This document shows, in pieces, positions 33,201-44,200 of a stretch of 64,000 nucleotides of DNA. The DNA lies in the NCBI GenBank assembly GCA_022414725.1, contig CM039462.1, positions 114,936,949-115,000,948 on the forward strand. The letters are read 5' to 3'. How positions within the stretch are numbered: position 1 is the stretch's first letter; each line of letters opens with the position of its first letter. The position numbers and the translations under genes were made by a program. The DNA is from Microglena sp. YARC (Eukaryota; Chlorophyta; Chlorophyceae; Chlamydomonadales; Chlamydomonadaceae). Below the pieces are notes generated by a model. It did not search any database. It was not told the DNA's origin and was given only the letters and a program-made list of their open reading frames with translations.

Positions 33201-36200
33201 TTTGTGCGAAAGCGGGCACGAGGGGGGTTGAGGGGTTGGCATTCACAGAGTGGGAAAACTATTTGAACGATGTGGATGAAAGTGGTATTGATTGGAAGAT
33301 ATTTGCAAATGTTTAATGGCACTGAAAGTCCCATCCCCCCAAAATGAGTCTGATGGGTCCTATCCAGGTCCTAGTACGCACGGTTTGTGCGAAAGCGGCA
33401 CGAGGGGGGGGTTGAGGGGGTTGGCATTCACAGAGTGGGAAAACTATTTTGAACCGATGTGGATGAAAGTGGTATTGATTGGAAGATATTTGCAAATGTT
33501 TAATGGCACTGAAAGTCCCATCCCCCAAAATGAGTCTGATGGGTCCTATCCAGGTCCTGAGTAACGCACGGTTTGCGAAAGCGGCACGAGGGGGGGGTTG
33601 AGGGGGTGGCATTCACAGAGTGGGAAAACTATTTTGAACGATGTGGATGAAAGTGTATTGATTGGAAGATATTTGCAAATGTTTAATGGCACTGAAAGTC
33701 CCATCCCCCCAAAATGAGTCTGATGGGTCCTATCCAGGTCCTGAGTACGCACGGTTTGTGCGAAAGCGGGCACGAGGGGGGGGTTGAGGGGGTTGGCATT
33801 CACAGAGTGGGAAAACTATTTTGAACCGATGTGGATGAAAGTGTATTGATTGGAAGATATTTGCAAATGTTTAATGGCACTGAAAGTCCCATCCCCCCAA
33901 AATGAGTCTGATGGGTCCTATCCAGGTCCTTAGTACGCACGGTTTGTGCGAAGCGGGCACGAGGGGGGATTGAGGGGGTTGGCATTCACAGAGTGGGAAA
34001 ACTATTTTGAACCGATGTGGATGAAAGTGGTATTGATTGGAAGATATTTGCAAATGTTTAATGGCACTGAAAGTCCATCCCCCAAAATGAGTCTGATGGG
34101 TCCTATCCAGGTCCTTAGTACGCACGGTTTGTGCGAAAGCGGGCACGAGGGGGGGGTTGAGGGGTTGGCATTCACAGAGTGGGAAAACTATTTATGAACG
34201 ATGTGGATGAAAGTGGTATTGATTGGAAGATATTTGCAAATGTTTAAATGGCACTTGAAAGTCCCATCCCCCCAAAATGAGTCTGATGGGTCCTATCCAG
34301 GTCCTTAGTACGCACGGTTTGTGCGAAAGCGGGCACGAGGGGGGGGTTGAGGGGGTTGGCATTCACAGAGTGGGAAAACTATTTTGAACCGATGTGGATG
34401 AAAGTGGTATTGATTGGAAGATATTTGCAAATGTTTAATGGCACTGAAAGTCCATCCCCCCAAAATGAGTCTGATGGGTCCTATCCAGGTCCTGAGTACG
34501 CACGGTTTGTGCGAAAGCGGGGCACGAGGGGGGTTGAGGGGTTGGCATTCACAGAGTGGGAAAACTATTTTGAACCGATGTGGATGAAAGTGGTATTGAT
34601 TGGAAGATATTTGCAAATGTTTAATGGCACTGAAAGTCCCATCCCCCCAAAATGAGTCTGATGGGTCCTATCCAGTCCTGAGTACGCACGGTTTTGTGCG
34701 AAAGCGGGCACGAGGGGGGGGTTGAGGGGGTTGGCATTCACAGAGTGGGAAAACTATTATGAACCGATGTGGATGAAAGTGGTATTGATTGGAAGATATT
34801 TGCAAATGTTTAATGGCACTGAAAGTCCCATCCCCCCAAAATGAGTCTGATGGGTCCTATCCAGGTCCTGAGTACGCACGGTTTGTGCGAAAGCGGCACG
34901 AGGGGGAGGTTGAGGGGGTTGGCATTCACAGAGTGGGAAAACTATTTTGAACCGATGTGGATGAAAGTGGTATTGATTGGAAGATATTTGCAAATGTTTA
35001 ATGGCACTGAAAGTCCCATCCCCCCAAAATGAGTCTGATGGGTCCTATCCAGGTCCTGAGTACGCACGGTTTGTGCGAAAGCGGGCACGAGGGGGGGGTT
35101 GAGGGGGTTGGCATTCACAGAGTGGGAAAAACTATTTTGAACGATGTGAATGAAAGTGGTATTGATTGGAAAGATATTTGCAAATGTTTAATGGCACTGA
35201 AAGTCCCATCCCCCCAAAATGAGTCTGATGGGTCCTATCCAGGTCCTGAGTACGCACGGTTTGTGCGAAAGCGGGCACGAGGGGGGGGTTGAGGGGGTTG
35301 GCATTCACAGAGTGGGAAAAGTATTTTGAACCGATGTGGATGAAAGTGGTATTGATTGGAAGATATTTGCAAATGTTTAATTGGCACTGAAAGTCCCATC
35401 CCCCAAAATGAGTCTGATGGGTCCTATCCAGTCCTGAGTACGCACGGTTTGTGCGAAAGCGGGCACGAGGGGGGGGGTTGAGGGGGTTGGCATTCACAGA
35501 GTGGGAAAAACTATTTTGAAACCGATGTGGATGAAAGTGTATTGATTGGAAGATATTTGCAAATGTTTAATGGCACTGAAAGTCCCATCCCCCCAAAATG
35601 AGTCTGATGGGTCCTATCCAGGTCCTGAGTACGCACGGTTTGTGCGAAAGCGGGCACGAGGGGGGGGTTGAGGGGGTTGGCATTCACAGAGTGGGAAAGT
35701 ATTTTGAATGAAAGTGGTATTGATTGGAAGATATTTGCACGAAAGTGGTGTTGAGTGGATGTGCACACTGAAAGTCCCATCCCCAAAATGAGTCTGATGG
35801 TCCTGGTCCTGAGTACGCACGGTTTGTGTGGCGAAAGCGGGCACGAGGGGGGGGGTTGAGGGGGTTGGCATTCACAGAGTGGGAAAAATATTTGAACCGA
35901 TGTGGATGAAAGTGGTATTGATTGGAAGATATTTGCAAATGTTTAATGGCACTGAAAGTCCCATCCCCCAAAATGAGTTGATGGGTTCCTATCCAGGTCC
36001 TGAGTACGCACGGTTTGTGTGAAAGCGGGCACGAGGGGGTTGAGGGGGTTGGCATTCACAGAGTGGGAAAACTATTTTGAACCGATGTGGATGAAAGTGT
36101 ATTGATTGGAAGATATTTGCAAATGTTTAATGGCACTTGAAAGTCCATCCCCCAAAATGAGTCTTGATGGGTCCTATCCAGGTCCTGAGTACGCACGGTT

Positions 36201-37050
36201 TTGTGCGAAAGCGGGCACAAGGGGGGGTTGAGGGGTTGCATTCACAGAGTGGGAAAAGTATTTTGAACCGATGTGGATGAAAGTGGTATTGATTGGAAGA
36301 TATTTGCAAATGTTTAATGGCACTGAAAGTCCCATCCCCCCAAAATGAGTCTGATGGGTCCTATCCAGGTCCTTAGTACGCACGTTTTGTGTGAAAGCGG
36401 GCACGAGGGGGGGGGTTGAGGGGGTTGGCATTCACAGAGTGGGAAAACTATTTTGAACCGATGTGGATGAAAGTGGTATTGATTGGAAGATATTTGCAAA
36501 TGTTTAATGGCACTGAAAGTCCCATCCCCCCAAAATGAGTCTGATGGGTCCTATCCAGGTCCTGAGTACGCACAGTTTGTGCGAAAGCGGGCACGAGGGG
36601 GGGGTTGAGGGGGTTGGCATTCACAGAGTGGGAAAACTATTTTGAACCGATGTGGATGAAAGTGGTATTGATTGGAAGATATTTGCAAATGTTTAATGGC
36701 ACTGAAAGTCCCATCCCCCAAAATGAGTCTGATGGGTCCTATCCAGTCCTTAGTACGCACGTTTGTGCGAATGAGGGCACGAGGGGGGTTGAGGGGTTTG
36801 GCATTCACAGAGTGGGAAAACTATTTTGAACTGATGTGGATGAAAGTGGTATTGATTGGAAGATATTTGCAAATGTTTAATGGCACTGAAAGTCCCATCC
36901 CCCCAAAATGAGTCTGATGGGTCCTACCCAGTACACACGGTGTGGGTGAATGCGGGCGCGAATGTGGGGGTGAGGGGGTGGCCATCCACAGAGTGGGAAA
37001 ACTATTTTAGGCCAATGTGGGGGCAAGTGGTAAGGATGGTTGGAAATCAT
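27290..37050. repeat. ~186-bp satellite, about 50 tandem copies
   Basis: Unit landmarks: gtttaatggcactgaaagtc, ccatccccccaaaatgagtc, tgatgggtcctatccagg, tacgcacggtttgtgcgaaa, gcgggcacgagggggg, ttggcattcacagagtggg, gaaccgatgtggatgaaag and attgattggaagatatttgc. I count about 48 good copies from 28.0 to 36.9 kb plus degenerate ones at both ends (27.3-28.0 kb and 36.93-37.05 kb). Mean period between 28,943 and 36,748 is about 186. Copies differ mainly in homopolymer lengths and in CCTTAG/CCTGAG. Two rearranged units lie at about 30,085-30,175 and 35,695-35,790. Each unit holds the hairpin CGCAC-ggttt-GTGCG. Frames on either strand are repeat translation. Confidence 0.95.
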
Positions 37051-37092
37051 GGACTGATAAATTAAAGACATTGCCATCCATTCCATTCTTAC

Positions 37093-38165
37093 TAGCGTAG
37101 ATGAGACATGTACTCCAAAGCAGCCTTTTGGCGTTGTTATCTGCAGAACTCCAGACCCAATCCTGGTATTGCGAGCGCACGTGTTAGCACACATCCAAAC
37201 AGCTTTCTCCCTGCGACATACACGATAGCAATTTAAATGAAAGAAACATGAAGTGTGGTGTTCAACCAAGTTGCAAGTTTGTGATCAACTATGCAGCTTG
37301 AAATTAACAACATCTTGGGCGAGATAGAGGTGTACCGTGCTAAACTTACTTTTCACCGATACCCGAAAGGCGCACAAGAACAAATGTGTGTAGTCCTCAA
37401 TGGGTGCCACTAACCTGCATTAAGAGAGTAATTGTTAATTAAGTCAAACCTATGCGGTAACATGATGTACGGAACAGCGTGTGTGGTGTAGTAGCATCAT
37501 ATCCCCGGCCAGCACATCACGAAGTGGTCTGCAATGTAAGCAAATAATTAGCATATATACTGAATTGATTGGATCCACAATGTAGTTCATGTGCATACAA
37601 TGGCACCCAGGCATGCACACTAACCGAACTTGCACGCATACACACACACAACACAGCAAACAGAGCATGGAAGCCACGAAGGCCTCGGAGGCGTCACAAA
37701 CACAGACACTTTACAGCATTGTCATACATACATTTGCATGGTTACAGTCATTAAATTGCCATGTATACCCATGAAATTGCACACAAACATACACACAGAA
37801 ACATGCACACACACACACATACACACCCCAATGCATGGAAGTTAAGTTAAGCCATGAGCAAAAGCTAAACTAGCCCAGTCCTACCTGGCAGGCCACACAC
37901 CTCGGTGAGAGCTGCTGCTACATCGCTGGCTGTTTTCTTGAACATATTTTCCTTTCATTCGCGTCCTCCAATTGGATCCGATGTACTCGCGAACAAAGCT
38001 CTCATCAATCGCGACGCGGTCAGTACGTCCGCCTAGTGGCTTGCAAGGCAGGCCGCTGGTTTGGGTAATAGTCAAGTTTGTGTTCGGATATTGTCTTGGG
38101 CCGATTTCGGAATGTGGGATTTGCAAGACCTGGTTCTGCAATCTTCGCAGTTCAACATCCAAGCG

Positions 38166-38200
<35 letters not shown>

Positions 38201-38440
38201 TCCCCCATTCTAGTGAAGGAAAGCTAGCGAAGAATGATAGCCTAACGACGTTGACGATTAGGAGACAAGAGCAGGTCGAGTTTCTTGAGCAAGGTAAATC
38301 GCAAGTAAGTAGGGGGAAAAGTGTAGTGTTGGCTCAATCACTAACTTACAGCACTACACCAAGAGTCTCGACGAGTAGCTGTCATTCTTTTGCTACAACA
38401 GCTCCGAGGAGACTGACAGGCTTGACGCATCAGATATGGG
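37093..38440 (-). CDS. Unknown multi-exon gene in the right inverted-repeat arm
   Basis: Minus-strand exons with good splice sites: about 38,162-37,885 (93 open codons, ending VWPAR at donor GTAGGA), about 37,690 (DASEAFVASMLCLLC), 37,528-37,450 after cattgcag (PLRDVLAGDMMLLHHTRC), 37,414-37,350 after atgcag (VAPIEDYTHLFLCAFRVSV, donor GTAAGT), and 37,210-37,093 after gtcgcag (REKAVWMCANTCARNTRIGS to SSTL, donor GTAAGA). The next intron would be the 186-bp satellite. A short first exon near 38,380 is likely. This copy is more intact than the left arm. I do not recognise the product. Confidence 0.5.
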
Positions 38441-38519
38441 TGAGGTCAACGCCACGCTGCACAGGGTAGGGTTTTCAAAACATCCGACGGAAAACGTCCG
38501 ATTAACTTGACACGACGAA
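37430..38519. repeat. Right arm of the large inverted repeat
   Basis: Reverse-complement partner of 21,676-22,980. Contains a C-run of about 37 bases (38,163-38,200) at the position where the left arm has an interrupted G-run of about 20 bases (22,025-22,046). Confidence 0.85.
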
Positions 38520-40012
38520 ACAGTTCACAAAGTCTCAGTCTACGGTGCATGTTCTTCGTGAAGATCTTCATTCACAACAACGCAACGATATGTACAGCTA
38601 GCGCTCCTTCAGGTTTTAGTGGTAAGTAGTGGGAGTTCTTAGTCCGAGTTGAAGTTCTCCAACGACTTCCGCTTACGCCTTCTCAAGTTATCCACCAACC
38701 GTTAGATGTACAGCCTTGGTGCGCTCAAGTTCGTCGACTTCTCTTCGTTATCCCTCGATACAACTCGCGCCATGGATGAAACATTTGAAGCGAGGGTTTA
38801 ATATCACACCTAATGAAGAATCTTACGCGAGGTAGAGCACTGACTGACGTCTAACCACGCTCTAGGACCGACCATAAGTGCCCCCCGGGAACCCTCTATT
38901 TTAGTAATTGGTCTTGGATTGGTTCAGGATCTACTCCGCGTATATATAAGGTAGGGTACGAGACAGCTAAACCTGACCGCATCGAATCCTAGCTAATATT
39001 TCATGCGCCAGCCAGGCATCGAAGCCAGTGTCGGGCCTTGGGACTAAGGCGAATTCCTTTGACTTACAATCAGCCCCCCCCCTGCTTTCAATTGCGCTTA
39101 AAACTGTACAACAAACTGTCCGCAAACCGGTCCCTAAACTCCTTGGTATGGTCGGAAACTTGTGCCCTGCGTCCAGCTATCCGTCCCCTGGCGAAACTCT
39201 TCTTAATGGATGATAACCGAAAGGTAGCTGAAAAATAGCAAGCTTATTTGACTATGGGACAAGCACTTGTAACTCGCATGCTCATTCTAAACTGACTCCC
39301 TGCCTGAATTCGCTTCCGAGCAGCTGTCCTAGTAACTCCCATATCGCTGCCTTAATAGCGAGGCAGCCCTAGTATGACCAGTAGGCGAATAGATAGCACC
39401 AACCCCACCGGCTTCAGAATAATTTGCGCAATTGAGCGTCGACGGAGTTCGCCCAAGGCCCAAGTGAAGGTCCGACCCTGGCTTGTATGCCTGACTGGCG
39501 CATGGAATATTAGCTGGGGTCATTCAAGGTTCGATGCGGTCAGATTCGACTGTCTTGTATCGTACCCGCATAGATACCCCCGCTGACCGAGGAATCCACC
39601 TACCAGACCTCAGCTGATACAACACTAAAGCATATAGTGATATAGACTACCTTCGATATAGAACACTAAGCCTCAGCTGATTGAAATCCACATACTAGAA
39701 GATAACCCCAGGGACGGGATATTGGGACAACGGAACGAGATATTGGGATGGCAGAACGAGATATTGTGATGACGTCATTGAAGGTCGGGTTCAAGGCAAA
39801 GTCGTTATCAGCGTAGCCCCGGTCGTTAACGATGACCTACCATATACGCGTAAGATGAGGCCTCCGCGGAGGACAACACCGAGATCGTGGGTAAAGTGAT
39901 GACCTGTCTGACTCCAGGGTTTTCTCCACAGTCATAGGATAGAAATACCTCAACTTTGCTAAGTTTTGTCCACATTCACCATTGACTTCGGCAGTCCTGC
40001 TCCACGCGCGTC
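38520..40012. other. Sparse region, no supported gene
   Basis: Single-copy sequence. A TATA-like tatatataagg lies at 38,941-38,951 and three ~20-bp repeats (acgagatattgggatggcag) at about 39,714-39,770. Short ORFs (39,028-39,238, 39,374-39,586) are not recognised. Confidence 0.45.
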
Positions 40013-40783
40013 ATGGACTTGCACCAGCCGTACGCGCCGCGTTTGCCTGGTTCCTTCCCCGCCAACAGTGCCGATCCTCGATCCTTGCAAACATTGAATC
40101 CCCTGGCCAGCCTGCTCCCTCCCCCCCTCCCCAGCCCTTCCCCGCCCATAGCCAGAGGCTCACCATTGCCGGGCGATGTCACCCCAGCGCTAATGGGCCT
40201 ACTCTCCCAGCTAAAGCATCTTTCTTTCCAGGAGTGGGCACCCTCGGAAAATTCTACAATCACTACCCCTTTTTCAAGGCCTGTGGGCCAACCCTTTTCC
40301 CGACCCACGTCGGCGCTTAACTCGCGAAGTCATGATGGGGCCAAACACGAATATGGGAAGACGGAAGATGCGACACTTCCCAAGACTCTATCACTGTCCA
40401 ACAGCAGTTTGGCCACCCAAAATCCAGGGCATGTGGCTGCAGAGTCTTCAGAGGAACATCGATCGGAAGGATTCGGCCGTAGCCTTGGAGCCTATTCTTC
40501 TGAGAACTCTTTCGAAGGACGGCACGAATCAAACTTCTGGAATTCCCATGCCGCTTCCAAGGGGAGATCTGCAATGAGCGATCCAAATCTCGGCCCTCCG
40601 TGTATCATGAACTACTCTACCAGTGGGAGTGGGAGCAACCCTTCCAACTCCGCTTCTGGGTCCAGAGGCCGAGTGGGCTACAGACGTCGCTGGCAAGAGG
40701 TTATCAAGGTGAACCGAGGCCACCCCTTGGGCGAGGATGGTCGGCTTCTTCAGTCTGAAACCACGGTGCGCATATTGTGTTGA
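40013..40783 (+). CDS. Candidate N-terminal exon of the PPR gene (Ser/Pro-rich, up to 256 aa)
   Basis: Open from ATG 40,013 to a stop at 40,783, non-repetitive, Ser/Pro/Asn-rich and probably disordered. Possible phase-0 donors near the end (GAG|GTTATC at about 40,703, AAG|GTGAAC at about 40,709, ACG|GTGCGC at about 40,765) would fit exon A, which also starts in phase 0. No clear transit peptide. It could instead be a separate single-exon gene. Confidence 0.45.
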   Translation: MDLHQPYAPRLPGSFPANSADPRSLQTLNPLASLLPPPLPSPSPPIARGSPLPGDVTPALMGLLSQLKHLSFQEWAPSENSTITTPFSRPVGQPFSRPTSALNSRSHDGAKHEYGKTEDATLPKTLSLSNSSLATQNPGHVAAESSEEHRSEGFGRSLGAYSSENSFEGRHESNFWNSHAASKGRSAMSDPNLGPPCIMNYSTSGSGSNPSNSASGSRGRVGYRRRWQEVIKVNRGHPLGEDGRLLQSETTVRILC

Positions 40784-41173
40784 AGGGAACACCAGGCAGC
40801 ATCTAATAACTAAATATCGCACGGGGATACCCTGCGACACCCCATGATATGATATCAAATCCTTTACGAAGCCCGTACTGATTCCATTGGAACCTGCCTT
40901 ATATCGCTCTTGGCGGACACGGCGATTTGCATCTCAGCATTTTTGCATCTCAGCATTTCGTAACACTACTGGTTCACGCTCAGCGTAATGTAACGCACGT
41001 CCTGCAGTTTTCCGATTACGCCATCCTTCACCTCGTTGAACATCGCAACCCTCTAAAGCTCACGAAATGCTACCGCACCATTGCTACCAGAGCAAACTAA
41101 CGCCCCCCCCCCACCCACCCCCCACCCACCCACCCACCCACCCACACCACACACACCCAACCCAACCCAATCA

Positions 41174-41214
<41 letters not shown>

Positions 41215-44200
41215 CCACGTCTTGTCGATCGAAGCATTCCAGGCTGCATGCTTAGGGCCACTCGACATTCATCCCTCCATTCTCTGCCGGTCCCCATCAA
41301 ACACACACACACACACACACACACACGAAACACACACACCACGTGCACCCTCCCATGCATGTGGAAAACCTACTGAGCGTTATCTAGCAGCTCCCCCCTC
41401 ACGAGTCTGCCATTCAGGCAGCGCGCACCCACCATCCCACCCACCCAGGAACACACACAAACACACACACACACAATAACGCACCCCCCCACACACGATA
41501 ATACACTCACACACCCCACACCAAACATGCGCACACACCCCACGTGCACCCTCTCCCATCCAGGTGGAGGACCCTCTGAGCATTATTCAGCAGGTCCCAC
41601 CTCACGAGTCGGCCCTTCGGGCAGCACGCACCCACGCACTCACCCAAACACACTCACCACCCACCCACCCACCCACCCACCCACCCAACAACACCCACCC
41701 ACCCAAACACACACGCATCCCCCCAAATAAGCACGCACACCACGTGCACCCACTCCCCTGCACTTGAAAGACCTGCTGCACTTCATCCAGCAGCTACTAC
41801 CACACGAGTCTGCCGTTGAGGCAGCTCCCCCCCCCCCCCCCCCCCCCCCCAGCATTCCAGGCTGCATTTTTAGGGCCACTTGGCATTCATCCCACCATTC
41901 CCTGTCGGTCCCCGTGAAACACACACACACACACCACGTGCACCCTCCCATGCAGGTGGAAGACCTACTGAGCATCATCCAGCAGGTCCCACCGCACGAG
42001 TCTGCCATTGAGGCATTGACCACCCACCCAATAACACACTCAAACACACTCTCACACACACCACATGCACCCTCCCATGCAGGTGGAAGATCCATTAAGC
42101 ATCATCCAGCAGGTCCCACCTCACGAGTCTGCCATTCGGGCAGCAGAGAACAGCCACCCATCCACCCAAGAACCCCCCCCCCCCCCCCCCCCCCCCACAC
42201 ACACACACCATGTGCACCCTCCCATGCAGGTGGAGGACCTACTTAGCATCATTCAGCAGGTCCCACCTCACGTGTCCGCCATTCGGGCAGCGGAGAATGG
42301 CCTGGAGTATCTAGACTCCTCAGCCACCGCCGCCCTCCTCAAAGCTCTTGCCAAGCAGGGTCTAGTTAACCGCTCAGTAGAAATCTTCGACTGGTTGCGC
42401 AGCCTCCCCCAGACGCATGGACTCGCCCACCTCTGCGACCTCTACACCTACACCACAGCCATCTCCCAGTGCTCGCACCAGCAGCTCTGGCGGGCAATGG
42501 AGTTTGTAGCAGAGATGAGATATAGGGGCATCCAGTGTGGGGCGCATACCTACTCCGCTCTCCTGAACGTCTGCCTCAAAGTAAGTCGTGTGAGATATTT
42601 TATACTCTCATCTCCCTTAAGCAGATTATTTAGGACACCCAGTCTCTATCCTGAACGTCTGTCTCAAGGTAAGTTGCGTGAGATATTATATACTCCCGTC
42701 TGCCTCACGCATTTAATCCAGGACCGTCAGTCTCAATCCTGAACGTCTGGGCATCCCGCATACCTACTTTGCTCTCCTGAACGTCTGCCCCAAAGTAAGT
42801 CGTGTGAGATGGCGGGCTATGCCCGGACCAAGGCAGGGTAGCTGAGTGCTAAAGATTTGGACACGGATTCCATCCCCTACACGCAGCAGCAAGCTCACAG
42901 GTCCGTTGGGTGGGAAGCTTCTCGGCTGTGGTGTGAGCGGTCCTGTGAGGAGTCCTGGAATCTGCCCTGGGATCTGACCTGTGATCTGTCCAGCAAGCTG
43001 TCCTGAGAGCTGAACTGAGCTATGCAGATTGTATCAGAGATTACAATTAATTTCTCATCTCACAGGCGAACGAGTTGGACCCTGCCAAGGATGCATGTAT
43101 GAGCGAATGCTGGAAGATGGCTACAACCTATATTAAAACATGCTAAATTGTTCTACAGTAAATCGTGCGTTGTGTACAGTACATCACATGTGTGACTCTA
43201 ATTTTCATTTGGATTGTAATTTGCATAACACAAATAATTTCATCTCACAGGCGAACGAGGTGGACCTTGCAAAGGATGTGTTTGATCAAATGTTGGAAGA
43301 TGACTACACCCCCACAGGAAATTTCAGAGTACTGAAACCGAGCATTTTGACTGTCTCGGAACCTACCATGCCCTGACCTAATAGTTTGCAACAAGGCAGC
43401 GCACGTGGGGCCCCCAGTTCTCAGAATTGGCTGCCTCCAAGAAGAAGCCTTTGAACATGCAGCATCAGCGTCCGAATTCAAGAATCATTATTCGCGCGTT
43501 TCGTCAACAGATGCTCCTGGGGTCAGAAAATTTGACCATCGAATCCAGGAGCATCTGTTGACAAAACGTGCGAATAATGATTCTTGAATTCGGACGCTGA
43601 TGCTGCATGTTCAAAGGCTTCTTGGAGGCAGCCAATTCCGAGAACTGGGGGCCCCACGTGCGCTGCCTTGTTGCAAACTATTAGGTCAGGGCATGGTAGG
43701 TTCCGAGACAGTCAAAATGCTCGGTTTCAGTACTCTGAAATTTCCTGTGCACCCCTTACTAATGCAGGCCGAATCATTCTACAGTACATAGTGCTATAGT
43801 ACGATAAATATTTAAATGTGTGACTCTTGTATTCATTTGAATTTAAATTTGCATTTGTTTGAAATTCAATTAATTTTCTACCTCACAGGCAAACGAGTCG
43901 GACCTTGCAAATGATGTGTTTGATCCAATGCCGGAAGATGGCTACACCCCTTACTAATTCATGCTAAATCATTCTACAGTACATCGTGCTATAGTACATG
44001 CAGTATTTAAATGTGTGACTCTCAGTTTCATTTGAATTTAAATTTGTATTTTTAAATTTTTCATTTTATTTTCTACCTCACAGGCGAACGAGTTGGACCT
44101 TGCAAAGGATGTGTTTGATCAAATGTTGGAAGATGGTTGCACTCCTTACTAATGCGCGCTAAATCGTTCTGCAGTACATCATGTTACAGTACATTACATA

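Noticed and set aside
27290..37050. CRISPR-like array
   Set aside because: The whole 186-bp unit is conserved; there are no unique spacers, and the context is eukaryotic.
27248..37269. Repeated 60-206-codon ORFs on both strands
   Set aside because: They are frames of the satellite unit and change with every homopolymer indel.
38935..38955. TATA-box-like tatatataagg as a promoter
   Set aside because: No gene start within a sensible distance downstream; the PPR candidate start is more than 1 kb away.
43245..43799. Two ORFs with the same Ala/Ser/Arg peptide on opposite strands
   Set aside because: They are the two arms of the palindromic element, not genes.
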